A DNA stretch of 64,000 bases, taken from the NCBI GenBank assembly GCA_021495925.1, contig JAKEKT010000043.1, forward strand, positions 186,001 through 250,000. The letters are read 5' to 3'. How positions within the stretch are numbered: the stretch's first letter is position 1; the number at the start of each line of letters is the position of its first letter. A program made the translations under genes and the position numbers. Under the pieces are notes generated by a model, which searched no databases, was not told the DNA's origin, and was given only the letters and a program-made list of their open reading frames with translations. Below are positions 1-9,830 of this stretch, piece by piece. Origin of the DNA: Diplodia intermedia. Lineage: Eukaryota; Ascomycota; Dothideomycetes; Botryosphaeriales; Botryosphaeriaceae.

Positions 1-49
1 GCATGAGGATGCATGCTAAACAAAAAAGAATAGCTTAGCGCATTTATAG

Positions 50-1540
50 GATGTCTTTTTGCTTTCACTGCTGGTGATTATCTGGGGCGGAGGCGCTCCA
101 ATCTGATCGGATTGGCGACCAACGTGGTTGGCGCAATCTTGCAAATATTCGCCTTTCATCTTCCACAGATGATCATTGGTCGTCTGGTAAATGGCTTCGG
201 CATGGGTAATAAAGTCCACTCTACACAGTGCCAAAGGAAGTTGAAGGTCCCAGCTGACACTCTTTCGCAGGCATCATCACCTCCATCGTCCCAGTATATC
301 AATCAGAGTGCGCAAAGCCCCACGTCCGAGGCCGTTTGGTGATTCTCGCAAACATCAGCAACACTCTAGCATTCTGTCTGGCGAACTGGATAAACTACAC
401 TCTCTACTTCCACAGTGGAGCGTTCCAATGGCGGTTTCCGCTCGCGTTCCAGCTGGTTTTCGCATTCGTGTCCATACCGATTGTTATCTGTCTTCCGGAA
501 AGTCCGAGATGGCTGATGTTGCAAGACAGAATGGAGGAGGCTATCCAGGTGATTGCCAGACTGGAGGGCGCGGAAGTGGCTGAGACCGACCCCGCTGTCA
601 TCGCCACTTACAGATCGATCACGGCAGCGATCGGAGCGGAGAGACGAGCTCGCATGCCGGCGAGAGATGTCTTGCTTTTCAGGGATGAGACACAAAGCTT
701 CCGTCGAGTGCTACTGTCGTGTGGAACGCAGCTGATGCAGCAACTCAGTGGGGTGAACGCTTTGGGGTACTACTTGCCTACACTGCTCCAGGAAAGCGTC
801 GGGTTTGACGAGCAGAAAAGCAGGCTTCTCACCGCTTGCAATTCTACGTCGTATCTCGGTGCCGCATTGGTTTGTTTGTATGTTATCGACATGGCTGGTC
901 GCCGGAAGTAAGTCTTAGTGTCGTGATTGCTGAGCTTCGTTCTGACATTGAGGCAGGCTGATGCTTTACGGTGCCCTGCTGGATCTTGTTATCTTGTTGT
1001 GGCAATTTGTTTGAATATGGCAGATTTGCATCCTGAATCCAAGTATGAGGTAAGAGAGAATACGTCTCCGCCAGGGATTGAAGCGGGATTTGACAAAGGC
1101 GCCCAGCTCGGATCCGCCACAACGGCGATGTTCTTCTTGTACTATGCCTTCTATGGCACGAGTTTTGCAAAGGTGAATTAGCATCGCCCCTGATGGCTCC
1201 GAACGAGGCTCATGAGTATCACAGGTTCCTTGGGTATACAACTCGGAGATTAATTCCCTCGGCTGGCGAACTCGCGTGCTTTCTCTACTCGTACTTCCCC
1301 ATCGTATGGGCTCTTTATCCTGAAACCACCCAAAGGTCACTTGAGGATATGGACGAGATGTTCAGGAGAAACCCTGGCATCTTTGTGTTTGGGAACAAAG
1401 ATCTCACGCAACGTGCCAGACCATGGTCGTTTGCTGAAGCGGAAAGATCGCGAGTTCAGCGAGCTGCTGAGGAACACGAAGAGCATGTTGGGGAAGATCA
1501 CACACAAACATCCACATCTGCAGTGGCCAAGAGGGTGTGA
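50..1540 (+). pseudogene. MFS sugar transporter pseudogene (5' end outside window)
   Basis: This is a decayed member of the sugar porter family of the major facilitator superfamily, which are plasma-membrane H+/sugar transporters. Family hallmarks can be read in order: GDYLGRRR (about 73-97), PESPRWL (about 495), QQLSGVNALGYY (about 738), then SEINSLGWRTR (about 1240) and YPETTQRSLEDMD near the end. Introns are visible at about 205-270, 909-957 and 1172-1223, and the window opens in an intron that ends at 49. There are two lesions. After the exon that starts at 958 the frame runs into a stop at about 1012, and it can only be followed by shifting one frame near 985. After GWRTR at about 1275 roughly fifty residues of transmembrane helices are missing, and the C-terminal YPET part follows in another frame. 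The stop is at 1538-1540. It is convergent with the reductase gene downstream. A functional 5' part may lie upstream, but the lesions shown preclude a normal transporter. Confidence 0.8.
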
Positions 1541-1662
1541 GAGGAAATCAAGCTATACCAACGCATAGTCCATACGCGACAGTGGCTTGCACTGAGCGTG
1601 AAAAGAGCAAGTTCATGAAATTGTCTAATGGGGGCTGCTCCAACTATCTCTCGCCGCTCAAC

Positions 1663-2802
1663 TTATTTTTGCTTGACACCTATGCAGCTGTCCATGGTCA
1701 GACTCCTCCTTCCTTTGTTCAATGCAATCAGCTCGTCCATAAAGTCTTGTCGCCACGCGTCCTCCAACCTCGTCGGATTCCATCCAAACAGCTTCTTCGC
1801 CATTGTTCCCTTCATGCCCTTGTGACCAGCATATCCAAGCTCTGCTATTGCTGTCTGCCCGGCACAGACCTCATCGGCAATCATTTGCAATGAGGCTTGC
1901 CGAATTTCCTTTTCCTTTGGTGTATCGTCACGGGGCAACACACCGACCTCGAACGCAGCATCAAGTGCGTGCCGTTGAATGTCAAGAACCAGCACGCGTG
2001 CGACGGCCGGGAAGATGATTCCCTTCCTCCCGGACGGAATATATCCCACGCCGCGGTCCTCGCGCTCAAGGATAGCGCGGACGATGAGCACATACAGATC
2101 GGCGAGGTCCACGACGTGCACCCAGTCAAAGTTGGCCGTCTCCGTGAGTTTGTACCCGTAACCGTGCCGGACTACGTAACGAACGGCGGCGGGCACAACA
2201 AGGCCAGCTCTATTGAAGAGCCCCGTACCCTCGCCGAATATACAAGGTGTTGTGAGGCTGACAGCCTGCACGCCCGTCTGTTCGGCGCGAGTGAGCACCG
2301 CGACCTCGGCGGTGCGCTGGGCGTACGGACATCGTTCGTCCTCGCGCTTGATGAAGTCGTAGATGCCCTCCGCATCGGCATCGTCGAACTCGCGGCCCGG
2401 CTCGGCGTGCCCCGTGAGCGGTTTGTCGCTCAGGTTCGTGCAGCCGCTGAGGTGGAGCACCCACGGTGGCGGGCCGCCTGGATTGATGCGGCAAGCCAGT
2501 CCGTCGACAAACGCCTGTGCGCCCGTTGGAACGAAGCCTGAGCCCGTGTTGACGATGATGTCGTAGTTTGAAGCGATGCTGACGATTGAATCTGCATGTT
2601 CGAGTCCTTTCCACTGGAGAGGGTGGACGCGGGCTCCGTAGGCCTCTTTGAGCTTCTGGGCTGGTTCGTGTCCGCGTACGAGTAAGTCGAAGGTCAGGTT
2701 TCTGAGGGACGGCGCTGTGCTATTGATGAGCTGGTCTAGCACAGTGCCGCCAACGTATCCGGTAGCTCCCGTGAGAAGGATTTTGTTTCCCATGGAGCTC
2801 AT
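1663..2802 (-). CDS. NmrA-like / extended SDR NAD(P)-binding reductase
   Basis: This single-exon gene encodes 379 residues. It starts at the ATG at 2802, which has A at -3 in the context CAAAATGAG; the frame runs a little further upstream but without another ATG. Residues about 8-14 carry the Rossmann dinucleotide motif GATGYVGG, typical of atypical/extended short-chain dehydrogenases and NmrA-like proteins. The rest fits the fold: a VHPLQWKG strand region, LHLSGCTNL, and FDWVHVVDLADLY near the substrate pocket, a motif shared with fungal NAD-dependent epimerase-like proteins. No canonical YxxxK pair is obvious, so it may be a regulator or reductase of unknown substrate rather than a classical dehydrogenase. 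There is no signal peptide or membrane segment, so it is probably cytosolic. The family assignment is firm; the substrate is unknown. Confidence 0.8.
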   Translation of the reverse strand: MSSMGNKILLTGATGYVGGTVLDQLINSTAPSLRNLTFDLLVRGHEPAQKLKEAYGARVHPLQWKGLEHADSIVSIASNYDIIVNTGSGFVPTGAQAFVDGLACRINPGGPPPWVLHLSGCTNLSDKPLTGHAEPGREFDDADAEGIYDFIKREDERCPYAQRTAEVAVLTRAEQTGVQAVSLTTPCIFGEGTGLFNRAGLVVPAAVRYVVRHGYGYKLTETANFDWVHVVDLADLYVLIVRAILEREDRGVGYIPSGRKGIIFPAVARVLVLDIQRHALDAAFEVGVLPRDDTPKEKEIRQASLQMIADEVCAGQTAIAELGYAGHKGMKGTMAKKLFGWNPTRLEDAWRQDFMDELIALNKGRRSLTMDSCIGVKQK

Positions 2803-3988
2803 TTTGGATTGACGACTAGGAAATGTCAAAGAACTGTTTGAAACTTCTGATGGGGACGTACACGCTGGTATAAGATGGATTTTTGATATTGGATTGGTAC
2901 ACGTCGACGTCCCTCGTACAGCTGCAAGTCACGACTCACACAAAGACCCGGTTTTCCCCAATACGCCACCAATTCAGCCTGCCGCACATCATGTGTACCT
3001 CCTACCTTTTTCCATCCATAGAGCCCTTGTAGCAGGGAATGGGAGTGGAGGAAACCAATAATTCTGTTTCCTTAATTGGTTGGCTTCCTCATCAGACGTC
3101 AAGCAAAAGTGTTATCAGTCTTTGGGAGCATTTCGCAATCAAATTTTATTGACCAATTCCTCTTTACTTTTGCGGGTCTCGGACGCAGTATCACCCTTCA
3201 GAAAACCTTATTGGATGAACTGTGAGCAAGGGGAGACATCGCGTGTCCCAATAGAGTCGGATTTCGGCACTGAAGGGTGGAGCGCTACGTCACAAATCAT
3301 TGCCATCGTGCCTTCGAGCACCGATATGGGGCAAGCCCCATAAGTAACATGTCACTTCCCTGAAGCTCGGCCCCCACCCAAAAAGCAAGATGCTCTGTCA
3401 AAACCCACAAAAACCCCCACACCCAGGCCTTCGGAACTCCCTCCATACCCAACCTTCCTTCATTCAGTGACGCGTAAGATTGTGGAAGTGGCAGCGGTGG
3501 AAAAAGTGAGACTACTACGCAGTGGTGGCGTCAATGGACAGGAAATGATCGGATTTGGAAAATTTGGCGTTGGAAAAGCAAATGGAACAAAGAATAATGG
3601 GAAGTGTTCCTACTGTACAATTTCCCTCAATCCCTCTGCATCTGATACCCCTTTTTGATAGCTTACCGCCCGCATCCGTAGCACCTCTTCGTAGCCGCCG
3701 CTTTCCCACGACCCGCAAGCTATTCTCAAACCCGACTCGGAACAGTTTTTGGGGGGGTGGGGAGGAAAGGGCCGGCAGTGAGTCGAGAAATTCAGCATCA
3801 TGAGTGGTGGGATGGCAGCAAGGGACGATGCTTAAGTTGCAAAAGTGGGGAGCCTAAGGTAGGTGATAGTAGCAGTAGCGGTAGCAGTGGTTGAGTGATG
3901 ACCGAGCACGGGCCTCTACCAACGTACCTCATCAACGAGAAGATTTTGGTATTATAAGAATTGCATGCAAATTCGTTTCCATAACATT
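2803..3988. other. Intergenic region
   Basis: This is the upstream region of the NmrA-like gene and the approach to the tRNA. It contains only short, unconvincing open frames. A low-complexity GTAGCAGTAG-like stretch lies at about 3866-3892. I see no RNA gene or repeat family here. Confidence 0.5.
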
Positions 3989-4074
3989 GGGGGTGTGGCG
4001 CAACGGTAGCGCGTCAGATTCCAGTTTACATTGGAAACTCCTGAAGGTTATGCGTTCGAATCGCATCATCCTCA
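3989..4074 (+). tRNA. tRNA-Trp (CCA) with intron
   Basis: The full cloverleaf can be drawn. The acceptor arm is 3989-3995 with 4067-4073, including two G-U pairs, and the discriminator A is at 4074. The D arm is GCGC/GCGC (3998-4012), the anticodon stem is 4014-4018 with 4040-4044, the anticodon CCA is at 4021-4023, and the T arm is ATGCG/CGCAT around TTCGAAT (4050-4066). An intron of about 14 nt (4025-4038) follows position 37. Its TTGGAA can pair with the anticodon-loop TTCCA, as expected for a nuclear pre-tRNA intron. The closing pair of the anticodon stem is an A-C mismatch (4018/4040), so slight decay cannot be excluded. An 11-T pol III terminator follows four bases downstream. Confidence 0.85.
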
Positions 4075-4078
4075 CATG

Positions 4079-4089
4079 TTTTTTTTTTT
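4079..4089 (+). terminator. Pol III terminator of tRNA-Trp
   Basis: A run of eleven T begins five bases after the discriminator base of tRNA-Trp. Runs of four or more T terminate RNA polymerase III. Confidence 0.85.
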
Positions 4090-5064
4090 GTTTTTAGCAT
4101 CGACTTTCCTTACTCTCCCCGCATCCAGTTCTCTGAGTTTACTCATAGTACCGCGTTGCGACTTCAAGGATGGTTGCCGTGATCCCAACAGTGCTAACGC
4201 ACTTCAAATTTTGGGGTGTCCCGCACATAAGCTGGTAGACGTAGTGTAGATAGTTGATAGAGGAACTTACGTGGCCATCTATAGGCCGTCCAGTCATTTC
4301 GTGTCGTTAACGTTGTCCAACTCACCTGTGAGATGCTAATAGTAGTCTTACCTCCGTATCAACAACCTCATCGGCGACACCAGCATCAAATTCCGAAGAA
4401 TTGTTTACAGCCGTCGTCATGCCACAAAGCAGTAGAGCTGTTGCCATTCGTATAACATATGTCTAGTATAAGGGGTTGGTCTAAGACGCCATCCGTTGGG
4501 GTGGAGGTTAAGCTCTTAAGGTAAGCAATAAACACTAAATCCACATTCTTTGCCGGGCCTAGTCGACCCTCAGCAGCTTAATATAAACTCTAGGCTTATG
4601 TGACTTCTTCTAACAATGCTAGTCTACGGGCATGTTTCCAAGTCGCGCCGTGACGATAAGATCCTGCTTAGACCTAACATACGTAAATCATAGCCCTCGG
4701 GATGCTCCACGAAAACTATAAATTGCGCCGATCGCTAATTTCAGGCTCTCTTAATAATTTTAACACGTTTCTCTTCCAGCCAAACCGCCACATCGTGGTA
4801 ACGACTCCATAAGTATAGGTGTTCAAGACAAATTTTAAGCATTCTCTATCGAACATACTTTCTTTAAACTATGCCAGTAACAGCGCCCATGTGTTCGCGA
4901 AGCTGTTGTGTATATTTATCGTGGATGGTCAAAGAATGAAGGCCGTTACTGCTTCCCGGCGAGATAAATGATCGCAGATAAGACATGCGTTTGCAGTCGA
5001 GTCGACATGCAGTCAGCAGTCTGCTAACTAGTAGTTATAAACAAGAAACTTTACCCCCTATACC
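4090..5064. other. Gene-free interval between tRNA-Trp and 5S rRNA
   Basis: No frame on either strand is open for 60 codons between about 4250 and 5383, and no further RNA gene was recognised. The composition is visibly more A/T-rich than in the flanking genes. It could be decayed repeat sequence, but no transposon ends or coding remains were found. Confidence 0.5.
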
Positions 5065-5183
5065 ACGTACGACCATAGGTCGCAGAATACAGGGCTTCCC
5101 GTCCGCTCAGCCGTACTTAAGCTGCGAACCGGCCGATTAGTACTCAAGTGGGTGACCATTGGGGAATCCCGGCTGTTGTACGT
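5065..5183 (+). rRNA. 5S ribosomal RNA
   Basis: The sequence follows the filamentous-ascomycete 5S pattern throughout. The ends ACGTAC (5065-5070) and GTACGT (5178-5183) pair as helix I. Conserved blocks include ACGACCATAGG, CAGGGCTTCCCGTCCGCTC, AGCCGTACTTAAGC, CCGGCCGATTAGTA and GGGTGACCA, and ATCCCGGCTGTTGTA closes the molecule. The length is about 119 nt. It stands alone, in line with the dispersed 5S genes known from Neurospora and other Pezizomycotina, rather than in an rDNA array. Confidence 0.93.
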
Positions 5184-5196
5184 TTTGTGATTTTTT
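5183..5196 (+). terminator. Pol III terminator of 5S rRNA
   Basis: A TTTT run at 5183-5186 overlaps the last base of the gene, and a six-T run follows at 5191-5196. Both are suitable RNA polymerase III stop signals. Confidence 0.75.
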
Positions 5197-5383
5197 GCTT
5201 CGGCGTTTCTTTCTTTTTGGCCGCTTCCCTGGAACCTGGTGGGCCGCGCTAGCGGTCACATTCGGATTGGACGGAGCACCCTAGGCAGAACAAGCCAATT
5301 ATGTATGTATGTAGCATTGCAGCAGCCAGGAACCCAAGCTTGATGTTGTTGCTACGCGGCTCGAGTCGAACATTGACAGGGCA

Positions 5384-5710
5384 ATGTACTTCTGGAGAAT
5401 AGTATACCATCAGTTACTTAGCAGCCTCTCCATTACGTCCTGGGCACTACATAATCCTCTTCGCTGTGCCGCCAATGAGACTCCCATCGCCAATGAGACT
5501 CCCGTCGCCAATCAGACTCCTGCCGCCAATGAGACTCCTGTCGCCGATCAGACTCCTGCCACCGATCAGGCTCCTGCCACCGATGAGGCAGCCTTAACTG
5601 CTCACCCAAGGCCGATCAATGCATCTCGAACACCATCCTCGAGGCGCTTGAGGTCTTCATTTCAGTTCAAGACCAGTTTCTCGGTTTCGGTGACAATGGA
5701 CTCCAGTTGA
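5384..5710 (+). CDS. Small ORF with hexapeptide repeats, doubtful gene
   Basis: This open frame of 108 codons starts with a hydrophobic, signal-like segment (MYFWRIVYHQLLSSLSI) followed by about six tandem six-residue units of the type ANETPV/ADQTPA, then a basic Ser/Arg-rich tail. The repeat keeps the frame. The same frame continues beyond the stop with two stop codons into the HET-like relic at 5885, so it could be the front part of the same decayed gene or simply a minisatellite that happens to be open. No known domain is seen. Confidence 0.25.
   Translation: MYFWRIVYHQLLSSLSITSWALHNPLRCAANETPIANETPVANQTPAANETPVADQTPATDQAPATDEAALTAHPRPINASRTPSSRRLRSSFQFKTSFSVSVTMDSS
5471..5590 (+). repeat. 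18-nt minisatellite
   Basis: There are six full tandem copies of an 18-base unit based on GCCAATGAGACTCCCRTC, plus a partial copy. Sequence drift increases toward the 3' end. Read in frame it gives Thr-Pro-rich hexapeptides. Confidence 0.9.
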
Positions 5711-5884
5711 TTCCTGATTTCGTCACTGGTGGGTTCTGTCAGCTGTCAGCCGATGTCAATGCGCGCCGAGATGCGTCACATACGCGTGTGAAAGACCGGC
5801 CGAGTATTACGCGCCCTCTCGATCCTGGGCATCAATCGACTACTCGGTTTCTCTCTTCGAACGGGGGCGGGCGATCCCCGCCAG

Positions 5885-6340
5885 ATGCGCAACTTGGAGG
5901 TCGTGGAAGCTGGAACGGTTCTGGTGGACGACAACGAGACTGGAATGGTCTCGGGTGGTGTTCTCCGGCTCCGCTGCTCGCTCATGCCAGCAAAACTGGT
6001 TTCAGGCGGGATTGAGTTCCCAGACGATCCGGTCAGGTGCTCCATCGTTGAAGATGTAGCCCGGGGCGAGGCAAGGGATGTTTTAGTTTTGGACCAAGGT
6101 TTGGACGTTTTTTGTCTGCTCTTTTCTGCCGTTCCTGTACGCGACGATGACACCATTTATGATGAAGGCTTTCGAGAACGGTACATTACGTTGCAGCTTG
6201 TTGGAAGAGATGAGGATACGAACGAGAGCATCTTTCAGCGTATTGGAGTAATGGATAGGCACGACATATTTGATCTTGAAGTGTTCATTGAGTGTATGGA
6301 ACCAATAAAGGAAAAGACGGAGATTATTTGTATCATATAG
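5885..6340 (+). pseudogene. Relic resembling the C-terminus of HET-type proteins
   Basis: This is an open stretch of 151 codons. Its pattern recalls the C-terminal region of heterokaryon-incompatibility (HET) family proteins: GGVLRLRCSLMPAKL, then a stretch of about 25 residues, VFCLLFSAVPV, a hydrophobic ITLQLVG strand and FQRIGVM. In such proteins a G-x-L-R-x-R-x-x-L strand and an F-R-R-I-G-type ending are common. The same frame upstream is interrupted by stops at 5708 and 5789, and no HET domain proper is found in the neighbourhood, so I read it as a truncated, broken copy. The resemblance is by eye only. The alternative is an unrelated small hypothetical gene. Confidence 0.3.
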
Positions 6341-6887
6341 GAATCTGACCGGGAGACCTGCAGGCATGCCATTGTTGGGCTGCAGGGGATTCTTTACTCC
6401 ATGTGATCGATTAGCCTTGAGAGGGACGTCCAAATAGCAATAGGTAATCCACCGTCATATCCCGCAACCCGCCGTGTTTGCGAGCCGCACGACGCGGGCC
6501 TGACATATATCCCGCACGGGGAAAGAAAGTTGCAGGCGTAACGCCAGGCCGATATGTACGATGATATGGCCACAACAAGAGTTCATGAAGATGAGTGCGA
6601 CAATACGATTGAAAGAAAGATAGAGTCGAGTCGTTTGCAAGCAAGCAGGCAGGGTCACCCGGATATGTGTACATACACACATGCACGGTGCGGGCCTGTA
6701 ACGGGCCGCATGCGCCACATGTCTCAGCGATCTGTCTGCATCTGCAGGGCCTGCGGCGTCACATAGGTACAACAGCGCACCTCAGCCTAAGTGCATACCG
6801 ACAAGCGCTTCTTCTGCAACCTCACCTGCCATGCCACTGCATATCGGCCAGCTTCTTACCGCCCTGCCCTGCCCTACTCCGCAACAA

Positions 6888-7082
6888 CCAACAACACACG
6901 CACACAACAACAACAACACCCATAACATACACATACACATACACATGACAAATACAAAGCAAGAGAGAAGAAGAAGAAGAAGAAGAAGAAGCACAGTATC
7001 AGCTCTAGCAACCACAAAGCGCACAGAACCCCACCCTTCCCTCACCAAAGAGCCAGAGCCAGAGCCAGAGCCAGAGCCAGAG
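6888..7082. repeat. Microsatellite cluster (CA/ACA, GAA, AGAGCC)
   Basis: Three adjacent tracts are present: ACACA/ACAACA with CATACA units (about 6888-6946), a GAA tract (about 6965-6991), and an AGAGCC hexamer tract (7051-7082). Confidence 0.9.
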
Positions 7083-7346
7083 ACAGAAACAACGCCAACG
7101 CTATGCGGAACCCAGACAGTCAGACCCAAACCAGCCACCGTGCTAACCACCGACCAATCTCTGGGTAAAAAAAAGAAAAGAGGAAAACAGGGACACGAAA
7201 ACCTCTCTCTCTATATGCATGCTGCCGTGAAGAACAGGGACCGGTAGACCAGAAACGTAAACTTTTCTTTCCCGAGAGGAGAGTAGCGAGCAAACCGCCC
7301 TCCCCGCCAATGGCGGCGAGAAAAACGTATATGTATGTGACGTTGG

Positions 7347-7385
7347 AATGAGATGAGATGGGATGAGATGAGATGAGATGGGGTG
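7347..7385. repeat. GATGA pentamer tract
   Basis: This is a run of imperfect ATGAG/ATGGG pentamers lying 125 to 160 bases downstream of the Mrs2 stop, in its presumed 3' flank. Confidence 0.85.
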
Positions 7386-7509
7386 GGATGGAGTGAGAGG
7401 GGAGGAGGAGGACCGACCACCATCAAGCTTGTACAGCTCAACGAGCAGCTAGCGGTATGATTCGCCTCATTTACCAAGAAGTGCTTACGACCCAAGGACG
7501 GAGCGATAC

Positions 7510-9504
7510 TCAAGTCGAAGAAGAAGGCGGCTGCTCGCCGCCGCCGCCAGGCTGACCATGACCATGACCGTTGCCGTTGCCGTTGCCGTTGCCATGCTGA
7601 CCAGCAAGCCCATGCCTATGCAGCGCCGAGCGCCTGGCCGCCTGCATCTCGGCATTGAGCCCGAGCGCCTGCTGCGCGTGCATCTCCTTCAGCTTCTTCA
7701 GCTTCTCCGCCCTCCTGGCGTCGCCGGCGCCGACGAACGCCGCCGACGCCGCCGAGCTGGGCGTCACTCCCGGCGCCGCCGCCGCGCCGACGGGCGGCAC
7801 CCGCGGCGGCGACGGCGTGTTGGGCGACGTCCCCCCCGACGACGAGAGCAGTGCCTGCGGCCCGAGTTCGCGCCACGACGACCGCCGCGCGCCGTGCTCG
7901 CCCCACATGGACACGCGCTGCACGCGCCGCAGCCGCCCGAGCCCGAGGTAGCTGGTGAGCAGCGTGGCGATGGCGCACCAGGCGCTGACGCCCCAGAAGC
8001 CGAGGTCCGACTCCTCGATGAAGTTCTTCAGGTTCATGCCGTAGAGGGCGGCGACGAAGGTGCCGGCGGCGAGGCCGACGGTCCAGACGGAGAATTTGAG
8101 GTCGAGGAGCATGAGCGAGTTGCGGTTGGCGTCGAGAATGGCTTTGACGCTGTGGGGAGGGACGAGGTTAGTTTGGTGGAAGTTGCTGGGAGGAGGGTGT
8201 GTTTGGAGAGGGGGGGTTCCTTACATTTCCTCCGTGTTGCGGATGTTGGACACCAGGTTCTCGGCCGCTTGCACGATTTCGTCGGCGATCTTGTGGTACG
8301 ATTCCAGCAGCAGCTCTACCTCGGCGTGGTCGTGTTCGCCGCGCTCCTGTCCGGTCATCTTCTCTGTGAGATACATGGACGCGAGGTCGTCGTCGGCCTC
8401 GAGCAGCTCCTCCAAAGCGTCTCTGACAAGACGGGCCTGCTGCTCGAACGAGCCGAGCTTCTTGGAGTAGACGAGCAGGTATCGCAGCTTGTCTCGGTCG
8501 ATATCCTCCTCCAGCTCCCGCAGGACGCGAACGACGGGCTCGCGGACACCCTCAAATTCGCTCTCCAGACCAGTTGTCACGCTGAGGAGAACGGCTTCCA
8601 AGGCACGGAACTCGTAGGGCAGAGAGCCGTTTTGACGCAAGTCTTTCTGCCTCAAGCGTCCCTCTAAATCGTCCATGAACAGCGATTGAGCGTATGAATT
8701 GGTGGTTCCGTACGCGTCGAACACGAGGACGCGGTTGTGCTTGATGAGCACGCGCAAATGGAGCAGGTTCAGCAGGATTGCGGTTGGACGGACAAGAATG
8801 TGCGGAAGCGTGGAGGAATCGATCTTGCGCAGGTCTCGCGGGAGGAGTCCATACTGGGAGCTGTCAGAACTGCCATTCCCTACCGTTGCATTTCCCGAGC
8901 GTACCTTGGCAATCAATTCGCTCTTCCTAAATTCGCTGTTCACAAGTGTAATGTTTCCACTGTCATCGAACTCGGTGCATCTGATGCGCGGCTCGTTAAT
9001 GGGTCGTAGAACCCGGCCCAAGTTGCCATGTTCGTCCGGAGCATAGCTTTCGGGATGGCGGGGCGGCAGGTCGTTTGGCTGAAGAGGGCCTGCGCCGGAC
9101 TTGCGCTGTTGTTTCTTCCAAAAGAAATCGGCGGGCGGTGTGTTCGAAAACGCGCGACGCGGAACCAAGTATTCAGCCTGCTTTCTACGGGGCAAGAGGG
9201 CTAGCGGCTCCGCCGAGGAAAGGATAATCGGGCATGACGCAGCCGACGGACGTGAAAGCGAACTGTGGAAGCCGCGGGTAGAGGTTGATTGACAGGCAGA
9301 GGAAGTCTGCAACGGGCGCGCTGGAGGCAGGCGAATGTTGGTCGTGGCGAGCGAAGAATCGTGACGCGGGTGAGAAAGGTAGGCGCAGCGCGGCGGCGGA
9401 AAAGTGGTGGCGGGCGTGGTCCTCGACAGGATGGATTGCGCCCTCAGGAAGCGCAAAAGAGCTGGCGAAGGAACAGCCGCATGGCGAAGAGAGGCTGGAG
9501 GCAT
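7510..9504 (-). CDS. MRS2: Mrs2/Lpe10-type mitochondrial magnesium channel
   Basis: Two exons (9504-8225 and 8149-7510; 75-nt intron) give 639 residues. The protein belongs to the CorA/Mrs2 family, which carries Mg2+ across the inner mitochondrial membrane as a pentamer. The decisive signs are the family stretch ILDANRNSLMLLDLK (431-445), a first membrane helix, the YGMN signature (GMN 464-466), a second helix (GFWGVSAWCAIATLL), and a long acidic coiled N-terminal domain with the RAIL-like DPRDLRKID...ILVR region. The start at 9504 was chosen because it opens an Arg/Ser-rich presequence (MPPASLRHAAVPSPALLRF) suitable for mitochondrial import. A longer reading to 9762 would run through a TATA-like TATAAACAATATA. 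The C-tail is unusually long and ends in Asn-Gly/His-Gly repeats. Splicing restores the codon for Ile before VKAILD. Confidence 0.93.
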
Positions 9505-9830
9505 CTCTGTGGATTGTGCGGCTTCACCCAGCGGCCATTCGTGTCGAGGTTGGACGGGCGCGCTGCGAGACGGGGGCGCAAGGATGATCTCAAAAGAAAA
9601 TCGCGTCGCCAGAAGCTCAGAAGCAGAATGACGCTTTTCCACTGGTCCGTGCACAAGGTCACGTGTGACGCGTACCTGGATGTGATACTTCTGCACACGT
9701 ACACTAGACGGAGAACGGGCTAAGCGAGGTATAAACAATATATTGCTGACTTCCAAGAACAAATCTTGGGAAAATGGGTATCTAAGTATGCTTGAAAACT
9801 CCTCTATTTTCCGTGGTCTGAGCCAGCCGA
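9505..9830. other. Short intergenic region with MRS2 promoter
   Basis: This lies between the MRS2 start and the stop of the upstream F-box gene on the same strand. A TATA-like TATAAACAATATA lies at about 9731-9743, roughly 230 bases before the MRS2 ATG. Confidence 0.4.

Larger units (their letters stand above)
6341..7509. other. Intergenic region rich in simple repeats
   Basis: This lies downstream of the Mrs2-type gene on the minus strand, and probably includes its 3' UTR. It holds several microsatellites (annotated separately) and no supportable gene. The open frames here are created by the repeats. Confidence 0.5.

Noticed and set aside
5341..5360. B-box-like GTTCGACTCGAGCC on the minus strand
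   Set aside because: No D arm, acceptor pairing or terminator fits a tRNA around it.
7558..8667. 369-codon plus-strand frame
   Set aside because: It is antisense to MRS2, whose minus-strand product is unmistakable.
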